From: Dietzia sp. JS16-p6b | GTDB lineage: Bacteria; Actinomycetota; Actinomycetes; Mycobacteriales; Mycobacteriaceae | NCBI RefSeq assembly: GCF_003052165.1 | Contig: NZ_CP024869.1 | Location: forward strand, 1,150,001 to 1,214,000 | Reading direction: 5' to 3' | Length of the DNA: 64,000 nucleotides | Shown here: positions 9,517 to 17,597 of the stretch, piece by piece | Layout: every line of letters begins with the position of its first letter | Numbering within the stretch: position 1 is the first letter of the stretch | The notes under the pieces: model-generated | What the model was told of the DNA's origin: nothing | Seen by the model: only the letters and a program-made list of their open reading frames with translations | The model's database searches: none | Program-made: the position numbers and the translations under genes

Positions 9517-9719
9517 TCACCGAGGGCCTGCTGGCTGATCGGTCCGGGTGTGAACCCGCGACTCTAGCCACTCCTCGACGTCGGCGCGGCGGTAGCGGAC
9601 CCAGCGGCCTCCGTCACGAACCGTGGCCCCATGCCCCGGTACCGCCACTGCGCCAGCGCAGTCACCGTCATATCGAGGTCGTCGGCGAGCTGTTCAGGGG
9701 TGAGGAGTTCTTCGATCAT
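9517..9719 (-). pseudogene. AlpA/excisionase-type helix-turn-helix protein, frameshifted
   Basis: From ATG 9719 (or 9725) the frame reads LLTPEQLADDLDMTVTALAQW and WRYRGMGPRFV, a classic MerR-like winged helix of phage excisionases. A one-base shift near 9615 then gives DGGRWVRYRRADVEEWLESR, the expected second half of the same fold, ending at 9517. The unshifted frame hits TAG at 9564. Such proteins direct excision and regulate integrase genes. The gene is too short and broken to be functional as read. Confidence 0.7.
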
Positions 9720-9903
9720 GGACATCGAGTCCTACTTTTGGGTGGCGTGTCGTCGACAGGAGACGAAGTCTCGGCATCCCCGTAGCTACGCAGCGCATGT
9801 CCGCTCTACGACAAGTTGGCCTGCTGAACCTTCTAAAGGAACGCCGCTGGGGCCCGGGTGGGAGGCCGCGGAGGCGCCGTCCGGTCGAGGCGTTGCTACG
9901 GGT

Positions 9904-10803
9904 CTAGCGAGTGCGCTCCTTGCGAGGGCGGATCCTCTCCGGCTCTACAAGTCCTCCGATTCCCCAAACCCGCCAGTGATCGAAGCTCGAGCCTGGGGGG
10001 TCACTGAGGTCTGGGCACCGCTGCATGGTGGCGAAGATGGTCCCTTGGGGAAGCTCTGCTGAATCCATCACCCGGAGGTTCACGCCCGGGTCCGGGGGCA
10101 ACTTGATGTACGCGATTTCTGGGGAGGCGTAGATCGGGCGGGTAGCCATTCCCCGGTCGGCCAGTTGTTTCGCTAGGTCCTTCTGACCGCGTTTGAAGTA
10201 CTTGAGAGTGTCCGGGACTACGACAAGTGGCAGCAGATGTAGGGCGGTGGGGTCTTGGATGACTGCAGCAAATGTCGTGTAGCAGTTAAAGATTCCGGCG
10301 TTGCCTTCACCGTTGATGTCACGGAGCGAATCTGCTTGGCGCCCCTCGCCCGACAAGTAGGCGCTGCCCCACTTGTGGTTGAACTGGAGGGCGGTGAGTG
10401 CTTCTGCCGGCTTGTAGAGGTGGAGACCTGGATAGTCGATCCGCAGCACGGCCTTATCTCCACTAACGAGCATGTGGGCCCCCGAGTCTTGATAGAGAGC
10501 TACGAGGAAGTTGTCGTCGGGGTCATCGCACACGTGCGGCACCTCGTCAGAGTGCCTGTCATCCAGCCAAGTGGCGAGAAGGCTAAGTGCGTCGACGAAG
10601 ATCTCGACTTCCTCGAGGGATAGCCAACGGCGAAACCTCTCCCGCTCTAGTCGGGATTCCAATTCGTGGCACAGATGATCCGACATGATCATCTCGACAC
10701 CGCCTGACCGGACTCGATCTAGAAGCTGGGCTGGAGCGCCTCGAGGGCTCAGGGCTGCCGAAATGAGGGCGTTTGTGTCGATAACGACTCTCGGCCTTGA
10801 CAC
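9904..10803 (-). CDS. PIN-domain ribonuclease toxin with a long unrecognised C-terminal extension
   Basis: The 299-aa protein begins with a complete PIN domain of the 'putative toxin' type: VVIDTNALISAAL at residue 6, a middle acidic site around the ELESRLERERF helix, and CDDPDDNFLVALYQDSGA near residue 91 followed by LVSGDKAVL. These acidic residues bind the metal for RNA cleavage. Usual family members end near residue 140. Here another ~160 residues follow (with VVVPDTLKYFKRGQKDLAKQL) that I cannot assign. The small gene at 10810-11049 lies 6 bp upstream and is the likely antitoxin. Function as a toxin is inferred from family and gene order. Confidence 0.78.
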   Translation of the reverse strand: MSRPRVVIDTNALISAALSPRGAPAQLLDRVRSGGVEMIMSDHLCHELESRLERERFRRWLSLEEVEIFVDALSLLATWLDDRHSDEVPHVCDDPDDNFLVALYQDSGAHMLVSGDKAVLRIDYPGLHLYKPAEALTALQFNHKWGSAYLSGEGRQADSLRDINGEGNAGIFNCYTTFAAVIQDPTALHLLPLVVVPDTLKYFKRGQKDLAKQLADRGMATRPIYASPEIAYIKLPPDPGVNLRVMDSAELPQGTIFATMQRCPDLSDPPGSSFDHWRVWGIGGLVEPERIRPRKERTR

Positions 10804-10809
10804 GCGCAG

Positions 10810-11049
10810 CTACTTCCTGTGCGCAGCATCTGCGGTGCTGTGCTCTCTGCGCTCGCGACGCATCAGCTCAGTCTCCGCCTGCACCTCTGCGTAGGCCTGT
10901 TCGTCAGAAAGAGGGCCTCGGCGGGCAACGGTAGACGCAACCGCAGCGAGTGCGCCGCCAGCCAAGACTGCATCGCCCTGGCCTTCCCTCTCGCCGAACT
11001 TCTTGTTCAACCGCCGGCGGGCCGCGTCCTGTCGTGAGGAGTACCCCAT
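10810..11049 (-). CDS. Small charged protein, likely antitoxin partner of the PIN protein
   Basis: The 79-aa protein is Ala-, Arg- and Glu-rich and mostly helical in composition (for example RRGPLSDEQAYAEVQAETEL). It ends 6 bp before the PIN toxin start on the same strand, the usual order for type II toxin-antitoxin pairs. I do not recognise a ribbon-helix-helix or AbrB fold, so DNA-binding autoregulation is uncertain. The N-terminus (SSRQDAARRRLNKKFGER) is basic and could bind nucleic acid. Confidence 0.6.
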   Translation of the reverse strand: MGYSSRQDAARRRLNKKFGEREGQGDAVLAGGALAAVASTVARRGPLSDEQAYAEVQAETELMRRERREHSTADAAHRK

Positions 11050-11161
11050 AACGCCTGTCCTTCCAAGCTATGTCTATCCAGACTACGCGGGTCCCGCCCG
11101 GCCATATCCGGCTTTACTGACCGAGTAAGCGAGCTGTAGACCACGACCGGCGAGGCGGCGG

Positions 11162-12071
11162 TCACTGGGACCTCACCTGACCGCCGATCGCTGTTTCGAG
11201 GCCGCGGGTGATGCGGGAGACGACCTGGTCGCCGATCGCCATGGGGTCGGTGGCGCCGTTGACGTTGACCGTCATGTCCACGTTGATCACCTTCTCGCCG
11301 CGCTCTCCGGTGCCAGTGGCCGCGCCGCCGCCGGTGGTGTCGGTGGTGATGCGGGTGGCCTTCGTCAGCTCATCGCTGGCGACCACTCCAGTCGGGACGG
11401 CCACATCGGGGGTGGCGCCGTCTGGGGTGGCTATGGCGGCGTCGAGCTTGGCGAGAGTGTTCTTGTCGAGGGTGACCAGGCCGGAGTCTCAGACCAGCTC
11501 GGGTGCCTTCTACAGCCCTTGAGTTCGATGAGGCCGCCGAACTCGTCGGCGAGCTCGGACAGGAAGTTCCCTTCAACTTGGCGGCGCATCTCGTCGGGAG
11601 TGGCGAGCCGCTTGTCCTCGGCGACGCGCACCGAGTCGCCGTTGGCCCACGCCTCGGCGGAGCGTTGCATGCCCTGGGTTACGCGCTCCCACTCGACACC
11701 GGATTGCAGGGCCCCGGCGAGGGCCGGGTCGACGGTCTTCTTCTGCAGGAACCCCTCACCGACCGCGACACCACCCTGGTCGTAGCCGATGCCGTTGCCG
11801 ATGTCCATGTAGTGGCCGCTGCGGCGTCAACCTTGCCGAAGGCCGCGGCCGCTCCGGACGCGGCGCCGTCTGCTCGTCGACCGGCGGTCTCGGCGGCTTG
11901 CCCGATGCCGCCCATGCAGGCTTGAGCATTGGCCTCCATGCGAGCGAAGGCCTTGTCGAAAGTGGCCGCGATCTTCTCGAGCGTCGCATTGATCTTCGCG
12001 ATGAGCTCGGCAGAGACGCCCGAAGCATCCGCCTCGAACTCGATCCTTGCGCGTCCCTGTGCCGTAGACAT
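11162..12071 (-). pseudogene. Phage tail tape-measure protein remnant
   Basis: Three pieces in different minus-strand frames look like parts of one tape-measure protein. The N-terminus (from 12071) has ARIEFEADASGVSAELIAK and an Ala-rich coiled coil. A middle piece reads WERVTQGMQRSAEAWANGD and PDEMRRQVEGNFLSELADEF. The C-terminal piece ends VDMTVNVNGATDPMAIGD and RGLETAIGGQ. Intact tape-measure proteins usually exceed 800 residues and carry a membrane stretch; most of that core is missing, so this is a deletion plus frameshift remnant. It shows that the element has a siphophage ancestry or captured phage DNA. Confidence 0.7.
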
Positions 12072-12218
12072 AGCGGCACGGTACGAGCCGCTAGTGACCT
12101 GATCAGACGGGGTTTGCGACCCGTTCAGGGGCGACGTGACCGCGAGCGTCTACCGCAAGCGCGGAAACCCAGCGGGCCAGGCCGAGGCTTTGGTGCTCGC
12201 CGAGCGGGGCGCGGGTGG

Positions 12219-12470
12219 CTAGTCCATAAAGGCCATGCGCCAGGCGCAGTCGAGCCCTGACCGCAGGCGGGCCCGTGAGTCCCCGTCGTGCACGTCTGCC
12301 TCGCGGACCGGGTATTTAAACATCGCCGTGTTGGGGAGCTTCGGCTCAAAGACGTGCAGCACCCACCCTGGATCCTGGCCCTCGACGATCTGGTACTCGA
12401 CTCGCGCTCCCTCGAACTTGATTCCCTCGACGATGTAATCCAGCCGGCTGTCCGGGCACTGCTTCTGCAT
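12219..12470 (-). CDS. Hypothetical small protein
   Basis: The 83-aa reading frame (DYIVEGIKFEGARVEYQIVEG, WVLHVFEPKLPNTAMFKYPV) has alternating hydrophobic residues suggestive of a small beta-rich fold. No family is recognised. It lies between phage tail remnants and a small lipoprotein gene on the other strand. Composition is protein-like, but start and expression are unproven; a competing plus-strand frame overlaps it. Confidence 0.4.
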   Translation of the reverse strand: MQKQCPDSRLDYIVEGIKFEGARVEYQIVEGQDPGWVLHVFEPKLPNTAMFKYPVREADVHDGDSRARLRSGLDCAWRMAFMD

Positions 12471-12588
12471 GCGCCAATTGGATCACGCCGACCGGGGTTT
12501 GAGACCCGCCCCAGATTCACCGTCGATAATCGGTGCCACTTGGCGATACTTGACCACGCAACGGGCAAGGGGAACTAAGTTTGTCTTC

Positions 12589-12783
12589 ATGCGAGCCATA
12601 GCAACTGCTGCATTCTTGGCCCTTAGCCTCATGGTGGTCGGGTGTGGGGACGAAGACGACTTCGACTGGAGCAACTCTCCGCTGGAGCCTTACGAGTGCG
12701 AGTCTCTTCGGCAGATGCTTGAGGCAGATCCAGGAGGTGGAAACGCCGCAAGCTACGAAGATCAGCTCGATGAGCGGTGCTGA
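12589..12783 (+). CDS. Small lipoprotein
   Basis: The 64-aa protein starts with MRAIATAAFLALSLMVVGC, a textbook signal peptide ending in a lipobox (VVGC), so residue ~20 is the predicted lipidated cysteine. The mature part is short and acidic and ends in Cys (ESLRQMLEADPGGG, QLDERC). AAGGGGAA lies upstream. Similar tiny lipoproteins occur in actinobacterial prophages, where some block superinfection, but no specific function can be claimed. A strong hairpin follows the stop. Confidence 0.65.
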   Translation: MRAIATAAFLALSLMVVGCGDEDDFDWSNSPLEPYECESLRQMLEADPGGGNAASYEDQLDERC

Positions 12784-12799
12784 ATTCTCGCGAGTAGGG

Positions 12800-12831
12800 C
12801 CACGCCCGACCCCGCCCATAGTCGGGCGTGG
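12800..12831 (+). terminator. Perfect 11-bp stem-loop after the lipoprotein gene
   Basis: 12800-12810 pairs perfectly with 12821-12831 around a 10-base loop, 17 bp after the lipoprotein stop. There is no T-tract, which is common for actinobacterial terminators. Confidence 0.6.
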
Positions 12832-12909
12832 AAGTCAACAGCGCCGCTCGGATTCGACGACCGGTCTCGATGCGTTGACACCCCGGCGCAGTCGTTAAAG
12901 GGTGTGCCT

Positions 12910-13074
12910 ATGAGACCGATTGAAGTAATGGACGACGACGAGCTACGCCCCCACCTCGCGGGCCTACGGCGCTCCTGGGATATCTGTATCCAAGAAAACG
13001 ACTTGGCCACAGCCGGCTTCCTCCAGAGGGAGATCCCCCGGGTCCAGGCAGAGATTGACCGCCGCGGAGCGTAG
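12910..13074 (+). CDS. Hypothetical 54-aa protein
   Basis: A short frame from ATG 12910 (an in-frame ATG also at 12928) to TAG 13074 reads MDDDELRPHLAGLRRSWDIC, then TAGFLQREIPRVQAEIDRR. It is acidic at the start, amphipathic and apparently all-helical, like small phage-encoded proteins. No family is recognised. A further 42-codon frame (13086-13214) follows, but I do not find it convincing. Confidence 0.4.
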   Translation: MRPIEVMDDDELRPHLAGLRRSWDICIQENDLATAGFLQREIPRVQAEIDRRGA

Positions 13075-13226
13075 TCGGTCATTTTATGAATGAAGGCGGG
13101 ATAGAGCCACGACTGAGGGGCGTGAAAAGGTCCCGGCCCAGATTCGCGGAGCAACTCCACTACGAGATGCGATCCACTGGGGAACAATTCCAGGAACTGG
13201 CCCCCGATGTCTAAGGAAATACCGTG

Positions 13227-13484
13227 TCACCCGCCACCCACCTCGCCGAATTCCACGCTTCGGACGTCGATGACCTGCATGCCGGGCTGGCCGAGGAGGC
13301 GCACCGACACGACGAGTCGGACGGCGAGCGCAATGAGCCAATGTTGCACTACTACCCCGTGCGGCAGCGCACCGCGTTCGTCACCGAAGTACCACCAAGG
13401 GATGAGCATTTGCACCGCCGACCCAATTACGCCAGCTAAGAGTCTCAGCACGACGGGACGGAAGGATCGCAATGACCCGCTCAC
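13227..13484 (-). CDS. Possible small membrane protein
   Basis: The 85-aa frame has two hydrophobic stretches (VVLRLLAGVIGSAVQMLIPWW and WLIALAVRLVVSVRLLG) separated by a polar loop. Its start overlaps the start region of the divergent HIRAN gene by 13 bp. An internal ATG (MLIPWWYF) would avoid the overlap. Hydrophobic frames can arise by chance opposite GC-rich sequence, so confidence is low. Confidence 0.3.
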   Translation of the reverse strand: MSGSLRSFRPVVLRLLAGVIGSAVQMLIPWWYFGDERGALPHGVVVQHWLIALAVRLVVSVRLLGQPGMQVIDVRSVEFGEVGGG

Positions 13485-14887
13485 GCACCATCCAGCCCTA
13501 CGCGCTATGGGGCGTCAACCGCATCTGGCAGGACTTCGAGGTCGTCGGAGAGTCGAACTACCTGCCTGCGATCCGACGGGCGTGGAACCGCACCCCGAAG
13601 TCCGAGTACAACGATGTTCGGGTGGACCTGGAACTGGTCCCCGAGCCGGACAATCCATACGACGACCGTGCCATCTCCGTCCGCTACCAGGGACTCATCG
13701 TTGGCTACTTCCCGAAAGAGACCAACCTTGACTGGTGGCCCGTCGTCGCTCGCGTCGCGGCGACCGGGCTCACTGCGGCCGCACCAGGCCGGATCTGGTA
13801 CCAGAAGTCCGCCGGATTCGAGACCGGCAGCGTGCGCCTCGGACTGGGCGAACCTGACCTGAGCTTGCCGCTCAACGATCCGCCCTCCCAGCCCCACAAC
13901 CTCCTGCCCTCCGGCAACGTTGTCCAGGTAACTAAGGAAGCCGACCACTTTGATGTGCTCGCCGACTATGTCCCACCAAGCGGTGCCGGCGCGCTGTACG
14001 TGACCCTTCACAAGGAAGAGATCGTCTCCTCGAGGTCGCGGCGGGTCGTAGCCGAGGTGCGCCTCGACGGTGAACGGGTTGGAGAACTCACTAAGGCCAC
14101 CAGCGAGAAGTTCCTGCCTGCGATCGTGCACAACACCGACCGCGGGCTGGCCACGGCGGTTCGAGCCGCGATCAAGGGTTCCGGAGTCGCCGCGGAACTC
14201 ACCATCCGCGCAGCCAAAGCCCACGAGCTGGACGACGCCGCCTTGGACGGCCCAGCGGTGCGGCTGCCCAGCCTCACTCCCTACGATCCAAACGCGCAGT
14301 ACCTAGTACCGAATACCTACGGCCAGACCACCACCGCAGCGCGTGCTCGCTCGATCCGAGAGGAGAAGCAGCGTTTCGGCCGAGGCACGGCTATCGGCCA
14401 CGACGCAGAGGCTCGCACGCCGTCTACACCGCAAGTCAAGATCCAGCGCACCTTGGCTCAGCCACCGCGGTCACAACCGGCTGGCCATTCGGCGCCGCCC
14501 CCGAGATCGCCTGAGCCCAACCATGCCCCGGCTTCGCCGCCGGCCGCGCACGTGGCGAGACCGCCGCTGTCCCCGCGGCCAGCACCGACGACGCCCCCGC
14601 TTGTCCCGTACGGTGCCTCTTCGCACGGCAATGCTCCGCTGCCCGTGGCGAAGTCCCGCAAGAACACGAAGGGGAGCGGCCGCGCTCTCGGCCTGGCCGC
14701 CGCAACGTTCTTCGCCGCATTCGCGCTGGGGATCCTAATCTCCGGACTCGGATCTCCCGGCGGCGGCGCCATCGTCTGGCTGCTTGGCGTTCCTGTTGCG
14801 ATCGGCGTCGGAATTTGGGGGCGACGGGCCGCCAGTGTCTCCGCCAAAGAGAACCAGGACCCGGGCAACGGGTGGAAAGGGTCGTGA
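13472..14887 (+). CDS. HIRAN-domain protein with Pro-rich linker and C-terminal membrane anchor
   Basis: The 471-aa protein starts at ATG 13472 with GGAAGG 7 bp upstream. Residues ~20-85 form a HIRAN domain: DFEVVGESNYLPAIRRAW, LELVPEPDNPYDDRAISVR, GLIVGYFPKE. A second half-similar region (VVAEVRLDGERVGELTKATSEKFLP) may be another degenerate HIRAN/OB-like fold. A long Pro/Ala-rich linker (~340-395) leads to two hydrophobic helices (LGLAAATFFAAFALGILISG and IVWLLGVPVAIGVGIW). HIRAN domains bind DNA 3' ends in replication-fork remodelers, so a membrane-anchored form is unusual. The next gene overlaps by 4 bp, so the two proteins are probably made together. Confidence 0.75.
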   Translation: MTRSRTIQPYALWGVNRIWQDFEVVGESNYLPAIRRAWNRTPKSEYNDVRVDLELVPEPDNPYDDRAISVRYQGLIVGYFPKETNLDWWPVVARVAATGLTAAAPGRIWYQKSAGFETGSVRLGLGEPDLSLPLNDPPSQPHNLLPSGNVVQVTKEADHFDVLADYVPPSGAGALYVTLHKEEIVSSRSRRVVAEVRLDGERVGELTKATSEKFLPAIVHNTDRGLATAVRAAIKGSGVAAELTIRAAKAHELDDAALDGPAVRLPSLTPYDPNAQYLVPNTYGQTTTAARARSIREEKQRFGRGTAIGHDAEARTPSTPQVKIQRTLAQPPRSQPAGHSAPPPRSPEPNHAPASPPAAHVARPPLSPRPAPTTPPLVPYGASSHGNAPLPVAKSRKNTKGSGRALGLAAATFFAAFALGILISGLGSPGGGAIVWLLGVPVAIGVGIWGRRAASVSAKENQDPGNGWKGS

Positions 14888-15558
14888 GAACTGGCCGTCC
14901 ACCGCTCCTGGATGCTGCAGGCCACCGGCGGGGCCCGCTGCCTCAGTGGACCAGGATCTTCGCGCCGGTAGGAGGTTCGGCTTTGGCGACAGCTGGGATG
15001 GTGCTTCGGAGACTGGCCGGGCTGCCTTCGCGTGGGTGTAACTCTGCAGCTCGGCGAGTGCGTACGGGGTGGGAGCGATTCGACTCTTCGCCCTTGGGTG
15101 ATCTCGTGCTCGCTTTATCCATGTGCGTTGTACTCGTCGGGGTTGGGGTGGCGATAAGCGGCGTCTACCATGATTTGGCCTTTGTCGTGCGTCGAGACGA
15201 TCTTGCATCGGGGATCTTCGCCCTGGCCGGCGTTATGGGAACCATGGCTGGTTTCGTGGCTGCGGTGATGGTGTTCTTGGGCACCTCGGGATTAGCGGTC
15301 GAACGAATGAGGCGGCAGGTTGGAGTTCGCCTTCCAAACGCGCTCGCCTTCTCCGTCTTCATCTTGTTCCTCGCAGCAGTTGCCACCGCGATCTGTGGCG
15401 TCTTCGCGGACGGCTGGGTGGCGCGAGGCATCGTGGTGGGCAGCGTGTTGACTTCTCTGGGTGTGGTGGCCATGGTGACGTTCACCATCTGGGCAGCGTT
15501 CTATCGGGACATTCGAGACGAGGGGATCTCGGACGAGGATCGAACCGAATCCGTGTAG
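14884..15558 (+). CDS. Four-helix membrane protein coupled to the HIRAN gene
   Basis: The 224-aa protein starts at GTG 14884, overlapping the HIRAN stop (GTGA). A basic N-terminus of ~75 residues precedes four hydrophobic segments: around LVLALSMCVVLVGVGVAISG, ALAGVMGTMAGFVAAVMVFL, ALAFSVFILFLAAVATAICG and VLTSLGVVAMVTFTIWAAFY. The C-terminus is acidic and cytosolic by the positive-inside rule. No family is recognised. Tight coupling with a membrane-anchored HIRAN protein suggests a two-component membrane complex, possibly an effector and a nucleic-acid sensor. That is speculation. Confidence 0.65.
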   Translation: MRTGRPPLLDAAGHRRGPLPQWTRIFAPVGGSALATAGMVLRRLAGLPSRGCNSAARRVRTGWERFDSSPLGDLVLALSMCVVLVGVGVAISGVYHDLAFVVRRDDLASGIFALAGVMGTMAGFVAAVMVFLGTSGLAVERMRRQVGVRLPNALAFSVFILFLAAVATAICGVFADGWVARGIVVGSVLTSLGVVAMVTFTIWAAFYRDIRDEGISDEDRTESV

Positions 15559-15938
15559 TTCCTGTTCGAGACGCATTCATGTCGTATCCGGCAATGCGTA
15601 ATCGCCGCTACCATCGGGTGTGATGTGGGCGGGTCCTGCGCTCTCAGGAAGCTAGTCAGGAGTGCGGTAGGTATTGCCTGTGTTACCCGTTCTCACGTTC
15701 CTCCACGTCAGCGAGACGACGGCGTAGCTCGATCACCTCGAACTCAAGATCACCGAGCGCCCGGTACAACGCAATCCCAAGGGAGTGGTGGGTAGGAACG
15801 ACCATCCGCACCTTCTTCACCTCGTCCCACACTGCCGACGCTATCGGCAGATCGTCGGGACGCTGGACCTCGTACGGCTCAGACTCTCGAAAACCGGTGC
15901 CCGACTTCCACGCGTAACCCATGTCCAGAAGGTAATCC

Positions 15939-17393
15939 GGCCCTTCCGGTTTTAGAGTGCATTGATCCGGTCCTGAAGCTGTCCGGAGTGGATCAGTGAC
16001 CGCAAGATGTAGTGCTTGAGGTTCCGGAAGCCCAGGGCGATTCCGCGGAGGTGCTCGAGGCGTCCGTTGATGGCTTCGACGGGGCCGTTGGAAGCGCCCA
16101 CGTCGAAGTAGGCCAGGATCTCCCGATGCCGCTTCCACAGCGAACGGCCGAGCTGCGCGAGCTCGGGGAGTTCGGCGGGTACACCGGCCCGGATCGACTT
16201 GAGGAGCTTGTACATAGCGATCTTGCCCTCCCGCTTGCCCGAGGCTTCGTAAGCAGTGATGAGTCGCTGGTAGACGCCGTAGGTGACCTCCACCGCCGCG
16301 TGCGCGTCATGGGCGGTGAACGCTTGGAACAGGCGCATCTTCTGCTTGTCGGTCAGCAGTTCAGCGCGGGTTCGCAGGGTGCGGCGGATGCCGTACAGCG
16401 GGTCGCCCGTGCGGCCCCGGTGCCCGGTGGTGGCCTGCTGGATGCGTTGGCGGCACACGGTGAGCTTGTCGGCGGCCAGGTGCACGACGTGGAACGGGTC
16501 CATCACCGTCCGGGCAGCGGGCACCGCGCTGGCGGCGGCGGTGTGGTAGCCGGCGAACCCGTCCATCGTGACAACCTTGACCCGGTCTCGAAACACCTGG
16601 TCACGGGCGTCCAGCCACTCGGTGAGGACCTTCGCCGAACGGCCCGGGACCATGTCCAACAGGCGAGACGGGCCGGTGCCGTCCACGACCGGGGTCAGGT
16701 CGACCAGGACGGTGACGAACGCACTGCTGCCGTCGCCGCGCACGTGCTTCCATTTGTGCTCATCGACACCGAGAACGCGGACTCCGTCGAAGTGTCCGGG
16801 CTGCTCGTAGACCATCGTGCGAACCTCCGAGACCGCCAGGTCATTGACCAGGTCCCACCCCAGCCCGAGGGCCTTGGCCACGGCGGACACGCTGGTGCGG
16901 TCGATCGCCAGACGCTGCAGGATCCAGCGGCTGCAGCGGCGGGTGGTCTTGGCCCGCGGCTCGGCCAACGCCGGCATCCGCTGCTGGAAGATCCTCGTAG
17001 CGCACTCGGTGTTGTCGCAGGTGAAGCGCGGTACCCGCACGTGCAGTCTGGTGGGATGCCCGACGATCGGTAGATCCGTGACCTTCCGCTGGACGTGGTC
17101 CCGCAAACGGCCCGCCATCCCGCACTCGGCGCAGATCGGGTCGAGTGTGACCGGGGCGCAGAACAGGTGCGTGAGCTCGTCAGCCACAGCGGCGTCGGTG
17201 ATGGTCACCCCGAGCTCGACGGTGCGGCAGATGGTGTCGGCGAGCAGGCTGGCGGTAGCGTTCAAAGCGGGTCCTGGGGATGCGAAGTGCTGGTGTAGGA
17301 ACTTGCATCTTCACACGCCCCAGGACCCCTACATCTTGTGCCTCACCGCATCACCGCAGCATCCCCGCTACGCACTCCGGATCCGGAAGAGCC
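15939..17393 (-). mobile_element. ISL3-family insertion sequence, complete
   Basis: The element is 1455 bp. Imperfect terminal inverted repeats (about 22 bp, 17 matching) lie at 15939-15960 and 17372-17393; the outer sequence is GGC[C/T]CTTCCGG. Both ends are flanked by the 8-bp direct repeat GGTAATCC (15931-15938 and 17394-17401), the expected ISL3 target duplication. One transposase gene fills it and has no visible damage, so the IS looks recent and potentially active. Confidence 0.93.
15952..17265 (-). CDS. ISL3-family transposase
   Basis: The 437-aa protein has an N-terminal zinc-binding region (CAECGMAG ... FTCDNTEC), a helix-turn-helix around SVSAVAKALGLGWDLVNDLA, and the DDE catalytic domain with LGVDEHKWKH, VVTMDGFAGYHTAA and a late E in SNGPVEAINGRLEHLRG. 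The DPFHVVHLA motif is typical of this family. It catalyses cut-and-paste or replicative movement of its IS. Length and motif order are normal, with no frameshift. Its stop codon lies within the left inverted repeat. Confidence 0.95.
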   Translation of the reverse strand: MNATASLLADTICRTVELGVTITDAAVADELTHLFCAPVTLDPICAECGMAGRLRDHVQRKVTDLPIVGHPTRLHVRVPRFTCDNTECATRIFQQRMPALAEPRAKTTRRCSRWILQRLAIDRTSVSAVAKALGLGWDLVNDLAVSEVRTMVYEQPGHFDGVRVLGVDEHKWKHVRGDGSSAFVTVLVDLTPVVDGTGPSRLLDMVPGRSAKVLTEWLDARDQVFRDRVKVVTMDGFAGYHTAAASAVPAARTVMDPFHVVHLAADKLTVCRQRIQQATTGHRGRTGDPLYGIRRTLRTRAELLTDKQKMRLFQAFTAHDAHAAVEVTYGVYQRLITAYEASGKREGKIAMYKLLKSIRAGVPAELPELAQLGRSLWKRHREILAYFDVGASNGPVEAINGRLEHLRGIALGFRNLKHYILRSLIHSGQLQDRINAL

Positions 17394-17597
17394 GGTAATC
17401 CGGAGACCGGCCACGATCGGCGTCTTTGATCGGATTCACTTGTGCCGACGCCCCGCTGTCGATCCGCATGAGTTTCACGGCCGAAGTGCATCGACGCAGG
17501 TGTTTTACTAGCGCGGATTGATCGCCACCCGCAAGCCCGCCTGCCCCAACTCGAGCCGCGCAACCTGATCTGAAGACGCCTCGACCGTGCTCCTCGT

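Larger units (their letters stand above)
15683..17469 (-). pseudogene. Hypothetical gene interrupted by the ISL3-family element
   Basis: Removing the IS and one target copy joins 17469-17394 to 15930-15683 in frame, giving a 107-aa protein. It starts MRIDSGASAQVNPIKDADRG, crosses the junction at PDYLLDMGYAWKSG, and ends with a helical REN-rich tail (LGDLEFEVIELRRRLADVEE). The middle contains WDEVKKVRMVVPTHHSLG. I recognise no family; the tail suggests a coiled coil. The exact in-frame reconstruction supports this as a real gene before insertion. The N-terminal start could lie further upstream. Confidence 0.6.

Noticed and set aside
12130-12222. Short plus-strand frame ending GQAEALVLAERGAGG
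   Set aside because: About 30 codons without a start or homology; at most the tail of a lost gene.
13086-13214. A 42-codon plus-strand frame after the 54-aa gene
   Set aside because: Codon choice is atypical, there is no ribosome site and no recognisable pattern.
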